Assembly (NCBI RefSeq): GCF_014534745.1
Contig: NZ_JACVVP010000050.1
Span: 1 to 56,210, forward strand
Direction: 5' to 3'
Length of the DNA stretch: 56,210 nucleotides
Origin: Flammeovirga sp. EKP202
GTDB lineage: Bacteria; Bacteroidota; Bacteroidia; Cytophagales; Flammeovirgaceae
The notes under the pieces were generated by a model that saw only the letters and a program-made list of their open reading frames with translations, was not told where the DNA came from and searched no databases. How positions within the stretch are numbered: position 1 is the stretch's first letter; each line of letters begins with the position of its first letter. This document shows, one piece after another, positions 31,201 through 39,438 of the stretch. Position numbers and translations under genes: made by a program.

Positions 31201-34200
31201 GCATTGCAAAGATTGTAGGATATGGAAAAGTAAGCATTACAGCAACACAATGGGGCGATTTGAATTACAACCCGGCAGCGCCAGTTTCTATACATTTTAT
31301 TGTAGACATTGGGAAGTATAAGGAAAAACCTGAGCTACAAGTCAATTACCGATTTGATGAACCTGCTGATTTACCGGGAGACCCTTATGATTATTCGGAT
31401 TACCATAGGACAGCAATTATGAGAGGTTCTTATTCCAAAGGTTATGTGGATCAAGAAAGAGGGGAAGTAATGAATTTTAAAGTGGGCACTTTAGAAATAG
31501 AAGATTACGAAGGGGTTTTAGGAAGTCAAAAACGTTCGATGACGACTTGGTTCAAAGCCAATGAAACAAAGCAATCTATTTTAACGAGCTATGGAGAGGC
31601 TGGAGCGGGACAGTTCAATATCGTTTATAGGGCCAATAATAAAATTAGAGTCTCTTTATTTTACAATAGTTATGAAGATGCGGATGGAAGTCCTGTTTAT
31701 GAATCAAGTTATGTGGAGACGGAGAAAGCTTTTGATTTTATAAGTGAGTGGCATCACGTTGCAGTGGTCACTGAAGGAGAGACATTGAATGATATAAAAA
31801 TATACATTGATGGTAAGCCTGAAAATGTAATTATTTCCCCATGGGAAGGATTTGAAAGTGTGAATACAGTAAAGGGGGCAAACTTCAAAGTAGCACTCAA
31901 TGCTGACCTCAAGATGAGTGATTACAGGTGGTTTACAGGAGCACTTAATGCTCAAGAAGTGATAGATATTTTTGAAGGAAATAAAAGTGTAGAAGAGGAA
32001 ATAGTAGTAGAGGACAGAGTCATGACGGGTGGGTTTGGAACTGCTTTTATTGAGATGTCTGACTTTTTTACAATTGAAAATCAGGGCTTAATTTATAATG
32101 TGACTTCTAGCAATATCAACGTTGTCAAAGCACAAGTAGAAGGATCAATTTTACTATTAAATGAAGTAGGAAATGGCGTTTCAGAAATTACGGTCGAAGT
32201 GTATTCAAATGAGTATGAACTTTTAGGAACACAAAAATTTAAAGTAACCATAAGCGGTTCATCAGAGGAGTCCCCCAGTGATACATTTACTTTCAGAGAT
32301 TTACCTGAATTTTTTAGAAAAAAACGAAACAAACCACTCCTTTCATTCTCAACGGTTACTACCATTGATGTTGTAGATTTTGGAGCACAAGCAGATGATG
32401 ATCGTAATGATTTTGAAGCAATCAATGAAGCTTTAAAAACTGCTGTAGCAGTCGCTTCAGCAGATAATCCTGTCAGAGTCAAATTTGGTAAGGGAACGTA
32501 TGACCTCCTGCCTGAAAATGAAGAAGCAGTTCATCTTTTTAACCTCTCTGATCTGTCTCATATTATCCTTGATGGAACTGGTACAAAGATCAATATTTTA
32601 TCCCCAACAGTAGGTTTTATTGCATTGAGAAACGCTCGCAATGTTGTAGTTCAAGGTTTTGAAGTAGACTATGAAATTTTACCTTTTGCTCAGGGAAAAG
32701 TAATCACAATTGCCGATGACCATATTGAAATTGAGATGGATAAAGGGTTCCCATCATTAATGGAATATTTTATGAAAAACGCCACTCAATCTTGGGGATA
32801 TATAAGAAATGAAGAGGGCCTTATGAAAGAGGGGGTTGATAATTTGATTAAAACAGACCTCAATGGTTGGAATGCTTTGGGCAATTCTATTTACTCAATT
32901 ACGATGTCTTCTTCTCAAATCGATAATTTTGAGATCGGTGATTATTTCATACAAATGGCTCGGAATAATGGGAAAACGATTACTAAAACAACGGAATGTA
33001 AAGATGTAACCTTCTTAAATATGACGATTTATGCGAGTCCCGCAGGAGCCTATAGTATGTCTAAAAATGAAGAAGTGAATTTGATCAATTGTCGAGTATT
33101 ACTTAAAGAAGGTAGAGTACACAGTACAAATGCCGATGTGATTCATGTTGTAGGAAGTAAAGTGGGACCTTGGGTGCAGGGTTGTGTTTTTGAAGGATAT
33201 GCAGATGATGCAGTCAATATGAAGCACGGTCGAGCCAATATTTTAGAAGTATTGAGTCCAATTGAATTGAAAGTAAATTCACAATTTGAGGTCGGGAATC
33301 ATTTAGTGGCTTTTAATCCGAGAGAAGGAAAAGTGATAGAAAGAGTGACTATTCTCTCTATGAATGACAATGATGACGGTACTTATAACATCACACTTTC
33401 TAACCCTATCAATGTTCAAAAGACAGGAATACATCAAAGTGCAGATCATTTATACAATGAAGATTTTGCCACGGAATCCTTTATTTTTAGAGACAATATT
33501 TTTAGAAATGCGAGAAGATATGGAATGCTGATTCAAAGTGCATTTGGCGTTGTTGAAAACAATAGTTTTGAAGACCTTTCAACGGGTGGTATAGTAATGG
33601 AAAATGCAGTAGATTGGGGAGAAGGTTTCTTAGCACATGATATTCTGATTCAACAAAATATCTTTGCGAATTGTGGGTTTGATAAGACTTTTATTGAGGA
33701 TGATTACGCTGCAACTATTAAAATGTTAGTCATGAAATTGGCCAAAGAAAACTGTAATGAAAATGATGAATGGTGTGGAACTTTGCCGGCAGATTGTGCT
33801 GCTCAAGGCTTGAAAAATATTTGGTTAAAACAAAATACAATCCATTACAATAAGGTGGGAATTTTGGCGAATTGCGTCGAGGAAGGGAGCATCATAGATA
33901 ACCAAATCCTACACAATGAATATGATCCAACCTTAAAAGAAGGAGAAAAAGGAGAGGCCATGAATATTCTACAATCCACTTTTGATTTTAATGAAGTGTT
34001 GTCCATTGATAATGAATTTATTCATTCAGATTGGGAGGTGACTATTTCGAAAAAAGGCCTTCAGGTTCAATATAAGGGTGCAGGATTGCCTATTGCAAGC
34101 TTAACACTTTATGATGCAATGGCAAGACAACTATTGACCGCCAATATTAACCAACACCAATCCACAATTTCCACATCAACTTATAAAAACCAATTGTATA

Positions 34201-34259
34201 TCATTCGAATTGTAGATCAAAAAGGAAATGTATTTACAAGGAAACTAATGTATTTATAA
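25284..34259 (+). CDS. 2991-aa secreted protein: eight LamG domains, GH110/GH28-like beta-helix, T9SS domain
   Basis: Signal peptide to about residue 21 (…PLKGMAQ). LamG-like jellyrolls lie at about 22-215 and 230-430, then a bacterial Ig-like domain. Four near-identical units follow (about 517-1700), each LamG plus an Ig-like domain (FMISTSSNLEVEYSIS…), then a diverged fifth unit and a last LamG (about 2012-2230). The enzyme-like module (about 2336-2892) starts with FFRKKR and VVDFGAQADDDRNDFEAI (pectate-lyase/GH28-type entry) and forms a right-handed beta-helix. It has NADVIH (Asp2618) and ADDAVN (Asp2641, Asp2642), the pattern expected for catalytic aspartates in GH110 or GH28-type beta-helix hydrolases. 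A T9SS sorting domain closes it. A surface-attached multivalent glycan hydrolase is likely; alpha-galactosidase-type activity is a guess. Its beta-helix is a paralog of the next gene's product. Confidence 0.8.
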   Translation: MKLLQKFIGILILLIPLKGMAQSDPIIQLLFDQATPNNTGTETNIIFNDLGGFTYQQSDEQRAAFVNVVSSNQGITFKTLEGTNYPIANGNAARSFSFWIKPKVLTGTQSLIYTGAGSGTIFTLQLTNQGKIKLADNGGNWVAAQTILEVDQWAHVTVTLKEAIGIHDVEFYINGMPTTVGTSGTNNIINTNTGVFKIFGTLTADIADFRYYDKHLDFVEVFNVFGQKELLLDVVTNESVLSDRSSNDYAFSVLSGVPTIGFDDVDLGSVLSADGAVITASGFRGVEGVTPRTILFWYKQKEDAGTTDKLSYYGAENNKFDLQIRNNNSFRFYNFYSSEQGGSYLAVNEEIDFSVWRHIAIITNGETVDDVKIYIDGVEKDIDLTNATVTAINTTLAGDFRITNATQGYFNSYKVYKGALSEEEVKADFEEVKFNQTITFEALPTVDTRTESIELSATTSSGLEVTFESSNPDVGIVEGSTLTIVGAGETVIKASQLGNDRYKEAIEVTRELLVTQYIPEVDPLLDFSFSEENEATSFINTGVLSEVSLFANTSGGAGITLGAFDEDKGQVLGVSMEQGTGSLIFKENGGNYSGVTGTDARTYSAWIKPNDLSELNTIFYAGIEEGEKTSLSVQVLPTGTIKLVAGGNIVTTEAYHFIENQWNHIVVSIPNEAMLSDIQLYINGTLAETEVTNDRVLNTAPATFAIANKFWGLFSDFKYYERAISEEEAVDLYASTIFTHRINFNLPSTLAVRETVDFMISTSSNLEVEYSISDPTKIKIEEGKLTALEEGEVIIEATSFGVTSSHQLTITPYIPEQEPLLDFAFSENVYDPTFINTGVLSEVSLFANTSGGAGITLGAFDEDKGQVLGVSMEQGTGSLIFKENGGNYSGVTGTDARTYSAWIKPNDLSELNTIFYAGIEEGEKTPLSVQVLPTGAVKLVAGGNIITTEAYHFIENQWNHIVVSIPNEVMLSDIQMYINGTLAETEVTNDRVLNTAPATFAIANKFWGLFSDFKYYERAISEEEAIDLYASTIFTHRINFNLPSTLAVRETVDFMISTSSNLEVEYSISDPTKIKIEEGKLTALEEGEVIIEATSFGVTSSHQLTITPYIPEQEPLLDFAFSENVYDPTFINTGVLSEVSLSANTSGGAGITLGAFDEDKGQVLGVSMEQGTGSLIFKKNGGNYSGVTGTDARTYSAWIKPNDLSEFNTIFYAGIEEGEKTSLSVQVLPIGVIKLVAGGNIVTTEEYHFIENQWNHIVVSIPDEAMLSDIQLYINGTLAETIVTNDRLLNTAPATFAIANKFWGLFSDFKYYERAISEEEAIDLYASTVFMHRINFNLPSTLAVRETVDFMISTSSNLEVEYSISDPTKIKIEEGNLTALEEGEVIIEATSFGVTSSHQLTITPYIPEEEPLLDFAFSENVYDPTFINTGVLSEVSLFANESGGAEIALGVFDEDKGQVLGVSMEQGTGSLIFKENGGNYSGVTGTDARTYSVWIKPNDLSEFNTIFYAGIDEGEKTSLSVQVLPTGTIKLVAGGNIVTTEAYHFIENQWNHIVVSIPNEAMLSDIQLYINGTLAETEVTNDRVLNTAPATFAIANKFWGLFSDFKYYERAISEEEAINLYASTVFMHHIVFEMPSEINVGESIDINVSTSSNLPVDYSIDKEEVAFLLEGQLMGMMEGEVILTASSFGVVEEKVILVKEAIKEIAPAEEPILWFAFDEAQGENTFTNQGLLKEVSLEVEVEEVAIVQIGANDEERENVLFTDIPIQSGSLMFKEGDTNFPGVVGTAARTYSMWIKPTDLTEQKTLLYQGITIEEEEATNISLQVLPTGQVKFVAGGNITTSVYDQIQENQWNLLQVVIEENSTLEEVKIYINTDLATTTLSGNNNLINTGAATFSLANKYTGYYSDFRLYNRALDDEEIKFFIPKQEQWITFQPIEDKTYGEPEFRLEATSTSGLEVSFKSSDEGIIQIDGSIAKIVGYGKVSITATQWGDLNYNPAAPVSIHFIVDIGKYKEKPELQVNYRFDEPADLPGDPYDYSDYHRTAIMRGSYSKGYVDQERGEVMNFKVGTLEIEDYEGVLGSQKRSMTTWFKANETKQSILTSYGEAGAGQFNIVYRANNKIRVSLFYNSYEDADGSPVYESSYVETEKAFDFISEWHHVAVVTEGETLNDIKIYIDGKPENVIISPWEGFESVNTVKGANFKVALNADLKMSDYRWFTGALNAQEVIDIFEGNKSVEEEIVVEDRVMTGGFGTAFIEMSDFFTIENQGLIYNVTSSNINVVKAQVEGSILLLNEVGNGVSEITVEVYSNEYELLGTQKFKVTISGSSEESPSDTFTFRDLPEFFRKKRNKPLLSFSTVTTIDVVDFGAQADDDRNDFEAINEALKTAVAVASADNPVRVKFGKGTYDLLPENEEAVHLFNLSDLSHIILDGTGTKINILSPTVGFIALRNARNVVVQGFEVDYEILPFAQGKVITIADDHIEIEMDKGFPSLMEYFMKNATQSWGYIRNEEGLMKEGVDNLIKTDLNGWNALGNSIYSITMSSSQIDNFEIGDYFIQMARNNGKTITKTTECKDVTFLNMTIYASPAGAYSMSKNEEVNLINCRVLLKEGRVHSTNADVIHVVGSKVGPWVQGCVFEGYADDAVNMKHGRANILEVLSPIELKVNSQFEVGNHLVAFNPREGKVIERVTILSMNDNDDGTYNITLSNPINVQKTGIHQSADHLYNEDFATESFIFRDNIFRNARRYGMLIQSAFGVVENNSFEDLSTGGIVMENAVDWGEGFLAHDILIQQNIFANCGFDKTFIEDDYAATIKMLVMKLAKENCNENDEWCGTLPADCAAQGLKNIWLKQNTIHYNKVGILANCVEEGSIIDNQILHNEYDPTLKEGEKGEAMNILQSTFDFNEVLSIDNEFIHSDWEVTISKKGLQVQYKGAGLPIASLTLYDAMARQLLTANINQHQSTISTSTYKNQLYIIRIVDQKGNVFTRKLMYL
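26833..30384 (+). repeat. Four tandem 888-bp coding repeats
   Basis: Units start at 26833, 27721, 28609 and 29497, each exactly 888 bp (296 codons: one LamG plus one Ig-like domain). The first three are nearly identical for most of their length; 26908-27137 and 27796-28025 look identical by eye. Near-identity of unit 4 ends around 30165, after which it diverges. The unit after 30384 is an old, diverged copy. Recent unequal crossing-over or gene conversion is implied, so the copy number could be misassembled or vary between strains. Confidence 0.9.
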
Positions 34260-34260
34260 A

Positions 34261-36015
34261 ATGAGACCACTACTACTACTAACGCTCCTGTTCCTTCCTT
34301 TGCTTATGAAGGGACAAGGGTTTCATCAACCTGATTTTTTTAGAAAAAAACGACAATTACCTTTTATAGAGCTAAAGGATAGAAAAGTGCTACCTCTTTC
34401 TAAATTTGGAGCTCACCCTAATGATGGGGAAGATGATTTAAAAGCCTTCAGAAAAGCATTTGCAAAAGCAGCTTCTATGGCTGATGCAGGAAAAAATATA
34501 GAAATCCTTTTTGAAAAAGGAATTTACGACTTGTGGGGGAAATCAGATGGTACACATGCTTTGACGCTCTTTAGAAATAAGAACCTTTTGATTAATGGGA
34601 ATGGTGCAACTATCATTATGCATTCTCCAATGTTGGGTTTTTTGAAAATGATGAATGTTAAAAATGTCATTATCAAAGATCTTTATATTGATTACGATCC
34701 TTTACCTTTTACACAAGGAAAAATAATCGCCTTAAATCCAGAATCGAATACATTTGACCTACAAATAGACGAAGGATTCCCTGAACTATCCGCTCCTTAT
34801 TTTACGGCATCAGCTGAAAGGTGGGGTATGTTGATGGATAATAATATCCCTGGTAAATTAAAAGATGGCGTAGGACATCTCTACCCTTACAAAGGTTGGG
34901 AAAAGATAGGTGAAAGAACCTATAGAATTCAGCAGCCTCAGCAACGTTTTATTGATGACATGGAAGTTGGAGATGTCTTTGTTCAGATTGCGAGAAACAA
35001 TGGAAAAACCATCTTTACCTCTTTTGGAGGTGAGAATTTGACGTTTATGAATATCACAAGTTATGCTTCTCCAGCCGGAACTTATGCCGCTTTTGGACAC
35101 AAGGAATGGAATATCTTGAATTGTAATGTCAGGTTGAAAAAAGGAAGATATCATTCTGCAAATGCGGATTGTATTCATGTGAGTGGTTCTATGTTTGGAC
35201 CTTGGGTTGAGGATTGTTTGTTTGAAGGGGCCTCAGATGATGCTGTAAACCTTAAAGCTGTTAAGAAATACATCCTTGAGCAACCTCAAAAAAATCAAAT
35301 TTTAACCGTTGGTAATGGCGTTTTAAAAGGTGATGTATTCCGATTTTACAATCCGAGGGAAGGAGTGTTATTAGATGAAGCTTATGTGATCAACATTGAG
35401 CGACAGAAAGAGAAAAACTTTCTAATTACTTTCAATAAAGAGATACAGGGGCTTAGGAGTTTTGGAAGTGATAAAAGGAACGATATTGCCTATATTGATA
35501 CTCAAGCTTGTGAATCCTTTATTTTTAGAAATAATACATTTAGAAACGCAAGAAGATTTGGAATGCTCTTGCAAAGCAATTACGGAATAATAGAAAATAA
35601 TACTTTCGAGAACCTAAGCCAATGTGCCATTTCGATGAACAATGGAGCGGATTGGGGGGAGGGTTTTGTTGCTCATGATGTTTTGATCAAAAATAACCTA
35701 TTCAAAAACATTGGTTACGACAAAACTTTCCTCTCACAATATAATGCAGCATCAATTCGAATGTGGGTGACAAAGTTGAAAAACCCTGAGGCAAAAGGGA
35801 AATGGTGTGGTATTGCCGCAACGAAGTGGCAAGGATTAAATACAATTGCCATAGAAGGGAATCATTTTATTTATAATAAGAGAGCCCTTTCCATTGAGTG
35901 TGCACAAAATATATTCATCAATAAAAATACCTTCATAAGAAATCCCAACGATCCCTTTTCCGAAGAACTAGATCCCGTCTTTCAGGACAATGTAAGCAAC
36001 GTATTATCAGAATAA
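34261..36015 (+). CDS. Secreted GH110/GH28-like beta-helix glycosidase
   Basis: 584 aa. The start codon lies one base after the stop of the giant gene, so translation is probably coupled. Signal peptide MRPLLLLTLLFLPLLMKGQG. The mature protein (PDFFRKKRQLPFIEL…) is colinear with the beta-helix module of the upstream gene but carries neither LamG nor T9SS domain, so it is probably periplasmic. Features: LSKFGAHPNDGEDDLKAFRK entry, NAD-C-I-H (Asp303) and SDDAVN (Asp326, Asp327), ESFIFRNNTFRNARRFGMLL and DWGEGFVAHDVLI. The three aspartates have the same 23/24-residue spacing in both copies. I assign GH110-like (alpha-galactosidase family) as most likely from the overall pattern. GH28-like or a new beta-helix family are alternatives. 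Confidence 0.7.
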   Translation: MRPLLLLTLLFLPLLMKGQGFHQPDFFRKKRQLPFIELKDRKVLPLSKFGAHPNDGEDDLKAFRKAFAKAASMADAGKNIEILFEKGIYDLWGKSDGTHALTLFRNKNLLINGNGATIIMHSPMLGFLKMMNVKNVIIKDLYIDYDPLPFTQGKIIALNPESNTFDLQIDEGFPELSAPYFTASAERWGMLMDNNIPGKLKDGVGHLYPYKGWEKIGERTYRIQQPQQRFIDDMEVGDVFVQIARNNGKTIFTSFGGENLTFMNITSYASPAGTYAAFGHKEWNILNCNVRLKKGRYHSANADCIHVSGSMFGPWVEDCLFEGASDDAVNLKAVKKYILEQPQKNQILTVGNGVLKGDVFRFYNPREGVLLDEAYVINIERQKEKNFLITFNKEIQGLRSFGSDKRNDIAYIDTQACESFIFRNNTFRNARRFGMLLQSNYGIIENNTFENLSQCAISMNNGADWGEGFVAHDVLIKNNLFKNIGYDKTFLSQYNAASIRMWVTKLKNPEAKGKWCGIAATKWQGLNTIAIEGNHFIYNKRALSIECAQNIFINKNTFIRNPNDPFSEELDPVFQDNVSNVLSE

Positions 36016-36113
36016 GAATGTTGTAAATTGAGTACATTATAAACTAAATTTTCGTTAATTAATACAATTTCTTGTATGAAGGATAAATGGTAGTGTATTG
36101 TGGTTCGTGAGGA

Positions 36114-36128
36114 CGTTGCAATGCAACG
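36114..36128. repeat. CGTTGCA-A-TGCAACG palindrome
   Basis: A 15-base palindrome directly before dispersed repeat copy 2. Similar GTTGCAATGCAAC palindromes are, from general experience, common intergenic repeats in Bacteroidota genomes. Flanking bases (GAGGA…ACCCT) no longer pair fully. Confidence 0.4.
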
Positions 36129-36129
36129 A

Positions 36130-36466
36130 CCCTACAGAACTGCATTTTAGAAGATTTATTATAAAATCTTTTTCGTTTGATAAGTAATCAGACCATCATT
36201 TAGTAGTACTTCCCTCGGCCTTGAAGGGAAAAGCGTGAAGAATTTCATGTATTGAGCCGTTAAAAATGATTTTGCTGTTTGAGCGCAGCGAGTTTAAAAT
36301 CATTTAGGCGAAAGGAATGGAATTTAGCTTTTGACTTCTAAGCCTTGAATTTTTTGCTTCGTTTTTGTTTCAAGACAAAAATGAAGAAGAAGGAAGCTTG
36401 AAAGTAAGTCCTATAAAATCTAGTAGAAATACGGATTGGAAGTTAACCGTAACTTCGTTTACAGTA
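36130..36466 (+). repeat. Dispersed intergenic repeat, copy 2 (type B left flank)
   Basis: The core from CCCTCGGCCTTGAAGG (36212) to the GTTTACAGT end matches copy 1. The left flank (CCCTACAGAACTGCATTTTA… TCATTTAGTAGTA) matches copy 4 in reverse. It lies downstream of the beta-helix glycosidase gene. The loop segment GAGCGCAGCGAG differs from GAGCTTTAGCGAG in copy 1 while the outer AAATGATTTT/AAAATCATTT stem is kept. Confidence 0.75.
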
Positions 36467-36513
36467 TATTGAGTAAGTACTTCTATCTAATGTTTTGCAA
36501 TTATTTCCTTCAA

Positions 36514-36573
36514 AAAAGAAGAGCATGTTTAAGATTTTCTTTTTCCCACAAAAAGAAGAATCTCAACATGCTC
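36514..36573 (-). terminator. Terminator of the 36608 minus-strand gene
   Basis: A long hairpin, GAGCATGTT (36521-36529) with AACATGCTC (36565-36573) plus inner pairing AGATT/AATCT and TCTTTTT/AAAAAGA. On the - strand it is followed by a TTCTTTTTTG run. It lies 35 bases past the stop codon of the 36608-37036 gene. Confidence 0.65.
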
Positions 36574-36607
36574 AAATATAGCAATAAGAAATAGTCGCTT
36601 GTAAACT

Positions 36608-37036
36608 CTAATTAGAAGAAATGATTAGTTTTTCTAGTTTATCCAAATTCTTCCATTTGGAAGAAGACAATTTAAATTTTCTTGTTTTGTAACCTACTCC
36701 AGGCTTATAACATCTTACAATTAAAGAATAATATGTCCTAGTAGCTTGTATATGTTCTACCTTACAAATGTATTTGTGAGATAGAAACAGAAAGTTCGTC
36801 TTAAAAACGAGGTTACAATTTTCAATGGTAATTTCTTTCAAGTAGAAGATCTTTTTCCTCAAACTGATGATGCATAAAAGAGTACCACCTATAAGACATA
36901 GGAAGAGGTATTGATTTATTGCATTAAACATTACCGTAAGACTTATGATACCCATTACATTCATCCCCGCAAGAAATGTAAAAAAGATATCTACACTTTT
37001 AATATCGTGATCTGAGTTCCTGATGAAAGTTTTCAT
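36608..37036 (-). CDS. Small two-helix membrane protein, paralog of the 18779 gene
   Basis: 142 aa from the ATG at 37036. An upstream in-frame ATG at 37093 would add 19 residues not present in the paralog, so I prefer the inner start (MKTFIRNSDHDIKSVDIF), which matches the paralog's start. Two hydrophobic segments lie at about residues 17-60 (FLAGMNVMGIISLTVMF, YLFLCLIGGTLLCII). A beta-rich soluble part follows with RTYYSLIVRCYKPG and KFKLSSSKW. Family not recognised. It stands alone on the - strand, just beyond the end of the SusCD operon, with its own terminator. Confidence 0.6.
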   Translation of the reverse strand: MKTFIRNSDHDIKSVDIFFTFLAGMNVMGIISLTVMFNAINQYLFLCLIGGTLLCIISLRKKIFYLKEITIENCNLVFKTNFLFLSHKYICKVEHIQATRTYYSLIVRCYKPGVGYKTRKFKLSSSKWKNLDKLEKLIISSN

Positions 37037-37634
37037 TGTCGTCTGTTTTTTTGAGATAGCTTTAGTTACTGCCTCCCTAGAAATTTGTAACAATGCTATG
37101 TTCCGTCTTTTTTCAAAGGTAGTGGGTCAAAAACGAAATTAAAATCTATTTTTTTGAAAGAAAGCTTTTGTCACTTTTTATAAAAATGATCATTTATTCA
37201 ATAAAGGCTAACCAAATTTAATGTACTATAAATAATAGGTTAAAAAATTGATACAAATGTGTCTATTTATTGTAATTATGGTGTTTTTAGAGTTGCAAAT
37301 AGTGACATTAAGGGGTAGAAATGTAATGTTTTACCCATTAATATGAACATGTTTATAATGATTTGATCAAATTGTATAGAAAAAGAGTAAAAAAATTATT
37401 GTCATTTAAATAATGCACCTAAACTAACTTTTCGCTTACTTTCAATCCTTCTTGTCCATCAAACCCTGTCTTACAGATCATCAGAAATCTTTTGAATTCT
37501 CATAATCACATATCTCCGAAAACTGGGTTTGCCATGTAATAGCAAGATGTTTCACTTTCTTTTATTCAGACTGTTTCAATTATGTAATTTCTCATGTACT
37601 TTTGAAGTTTAAATTCAATTACATTAAAACCAAA
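37037..37634. other. Divergent promoter region with a repeat fragment
   Basis: 600 AT-rich bases between divergent genes, so it should hold both promoters. Bases about 37470-37535 (TTACAGATCATCAGAAATCT…CCGAAAACTGGGTTT) resemble the outer flank of dispersed repeat copy 3 (50826-50887). No gene seen. Confidence 0.4.
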
Positions 37635-39314
37635 ATGATCAATCACAAGTTATTTACTTTCATCCAATTTATAGCGATAGTATTCATCTTATTTTTCCTT
37701 AAAACCAATACAGTCAACGCACAACTATTACATCATAATCATCAACATTTTACAGAGCAAGATACACTGAGAGGAAGTATCACTCCTGAAAGGGCTTGGT
37801 GGGATTTGAAATATTATCATCTAGCAATTGAGGTCGTACCAGAAAAGAAATTTATTAAAGGCTCAAATACCATTGAGTACACCGTCTTGGAGGAATACCA
37901 AGTGTTGCAAGTGGACTTACAGGAACCTTTGATGATTACAAAGGTGACGCAAGAAGATGAAGATTTGAAGTTTGAAAGAAATGGCAATGCATTTTTTATT
38001 CAACTCTCCAAAAAACAAATCGTAGGAGCAACAAATAGTATTGTGGTCTTCTATGAAGGACATCCTAAAGAAGCAGTAAAAGCACCTTGGGATGGTGGTT
38101 TTACTTGGTCGAAAGATGAGAATGGTACTGATTTTATTGCAACTTCCTGCCAAGGTTTAGGGGCAAGTGTTTGGTGGCCTTTGAAAGATCATATGTATGA
38201 TGAGGTAAACTCTATGAAAATTTCAGTGGAAGTTCCTCAACATTTAATGGATGTCTCTAATGGGCGTTTGATTAAAGTCGAAAAGAATAGAAAGAAGAAG
38301 ACGAAGACATTTCATTGGTATGTGGACAACCCTATTAATAACTATGGTGTGAACGTCAACATTGGAGATTACGCTCATTTTGATGACAGCTATGATGGAA
38401 AAAAGGGCAAGCTCACTTTGGATTACTATGTTTTGAAGCCAAATGTCGAAACAGCAAAAGTTCAGTTTCAGCAAACGAAACAAATGCTAGAAGCTTTTGA
38501 ACATTGGTTTGGACCTTATCCATTTTATGAAGATGGTTTTAAGTTGGTGGAGGTACCGTATTTAGGGATGGAACATCAAAGTTCGGTAACGTATGGCAAC
38601 AAATTCCAAAACGGATATTTAGGGAGAGATTTAAGCCAAACAGGTTGGGGTTTAAAGTTTGATTTTATCATTGTACATGAGGCAGGGCACGAGTGGTTTG
38701 CCAATAATATCACAGATAAAGACATAGCAGATATGTGGATTCATGAGAGTTTTACAGCTTATTCTGAATCTCTTTTCCTAGACTATTTTTATGGGAAAGA
38801 AGCAGGGCAGGAATATGTAAGAGGGACTCGTTCAAACATCCAAAATGATATTCCTATTATTGGTATTTATGATGTAAATTCAGAAGGTTCAGGTGATATG
38901 TATTACAAGGGATCAAATATGTTGAATATGATCCGACAGATTGTCAATAATGATACTTTATGGTTAGAAATGATGAAAGGGTTGAACAAAACATTCTATC
39001 ATAAAACAGTAGATACCAAAGAAATTGAGGATTATATGATCGAGAAACTAAAGAAGAATTTATCTCCAATTTTTGATCAATATTTAAGAACTAACATAAT
39101 CCCTACTTTTGAATATAGAGTTTTTGAGGACCGTATGATGTATCGTTTTACAAATTGTAATACTGATTTTGAAATGGAATTGGATATTAAAATCAACGGA
39201 AAACCTCAACGTATATTAGTAAAAAATAAATGGCAGGGAATGCCTTTGGAAATGGATTTTGAAGGGTTAGAAGTGAATCCCAATTATTATATCTCAATAA
39301 TGGAAATAAAATAG
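37635..39314 (+). CDS. Secreted M1-family zinc aminopeptidase
   Basis: 559 aa from the ATG at 37635; the in-frame TTG at 37602 is less likely because the signal peptide follows the ATG (MINHKLFTFIQFIAIVFIL…TVNAQ). This is a zinc-dependent exopeptidase of the gluzincin M1 family. Seen: an N-terminal saddle-like beta domain, GMEHQS (the GxMEN-like exopeptidase motif), and the metal site HEAGH (His348, Glu349, His352) with Glu371 in WIHESFT, exactly the HExxH-x18-E spacing. It lacks the long ERAP1-type C-terminal domain; only about 80 residues follow the catalytic domain. Probable location is the periplasm. Monocistronic, ending at the strong terminator at 39405. Confidence 0.88.
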   Translation: MINHKLFTFIQFIAIVFILFFLKTNTVNAQLLHHNHQHFTEQDTLRGSITPERAWWDLKYYHLAIEVVPEKKFIKGSNTIEYTVLEEYQVLQVDLQEPLMITKVTQEDEDLKFERNGNAFFIQLSKKQIVGATNSIVVFYEGHPKEAVKAPWDGGFTWSKDENGTDFIATSCQGLGASVWWPLKDHMYDEVNSMKISVEVPQHLMDVSNGRLIKVEKNRKKKTKTFHWYVDNPINNYGVNVNIGDYAHFDDSYDGKKGKLTLDYYVLKPNVETAKVQFQQTKQMLEAFEHWFGPYPFYEDGFKLVEVPYLGMEHQSSVTYGNKFQNGYLGRDLSQTGWGLKFDFIIVHEAGHEWFANNITDKDIADMWIHESFTAYSESLFLDYFYGKEAGQEYVRGTRSNIQNDIPIIGIYDVNSEGSGDMYYKGSNMLNMIRQIVNNDTLWLEMMKGLNKTFYHKTVDTKEIEDYMIEKLKKNLSPIFDQYLRTNIIPTFEYRVFEDRMMYRFTNCNTDFEMELDIKINGKPQRILVKNKWQGMPLEMDFEGLEVNPNYYISIMEIK

Positions 39315-39404
39315 GATAGAAAATACTTGAACGTACTTCTCATACGTTCACCTGATCTAAGTTTGTAGACGTTAAGGAATACAAGAAAAAAAAGATCAGT
39401 AGAT

Positions 39405-39438
39405 GAGATGCTCTGTCATGCAGAGCATCTCTTTTTTT
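39405..39438. terminator. Strong bidirectional terminator
   Basis: A perfect 11-bp stem GAGATGCTCTG (39405-39415) with CAGAGCATCTC (39421-39431), loop TCATG, then seven T's. An A-run lies on the left side, so it also works for the convergent methyltransferase gene. Confidence 0.9.
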
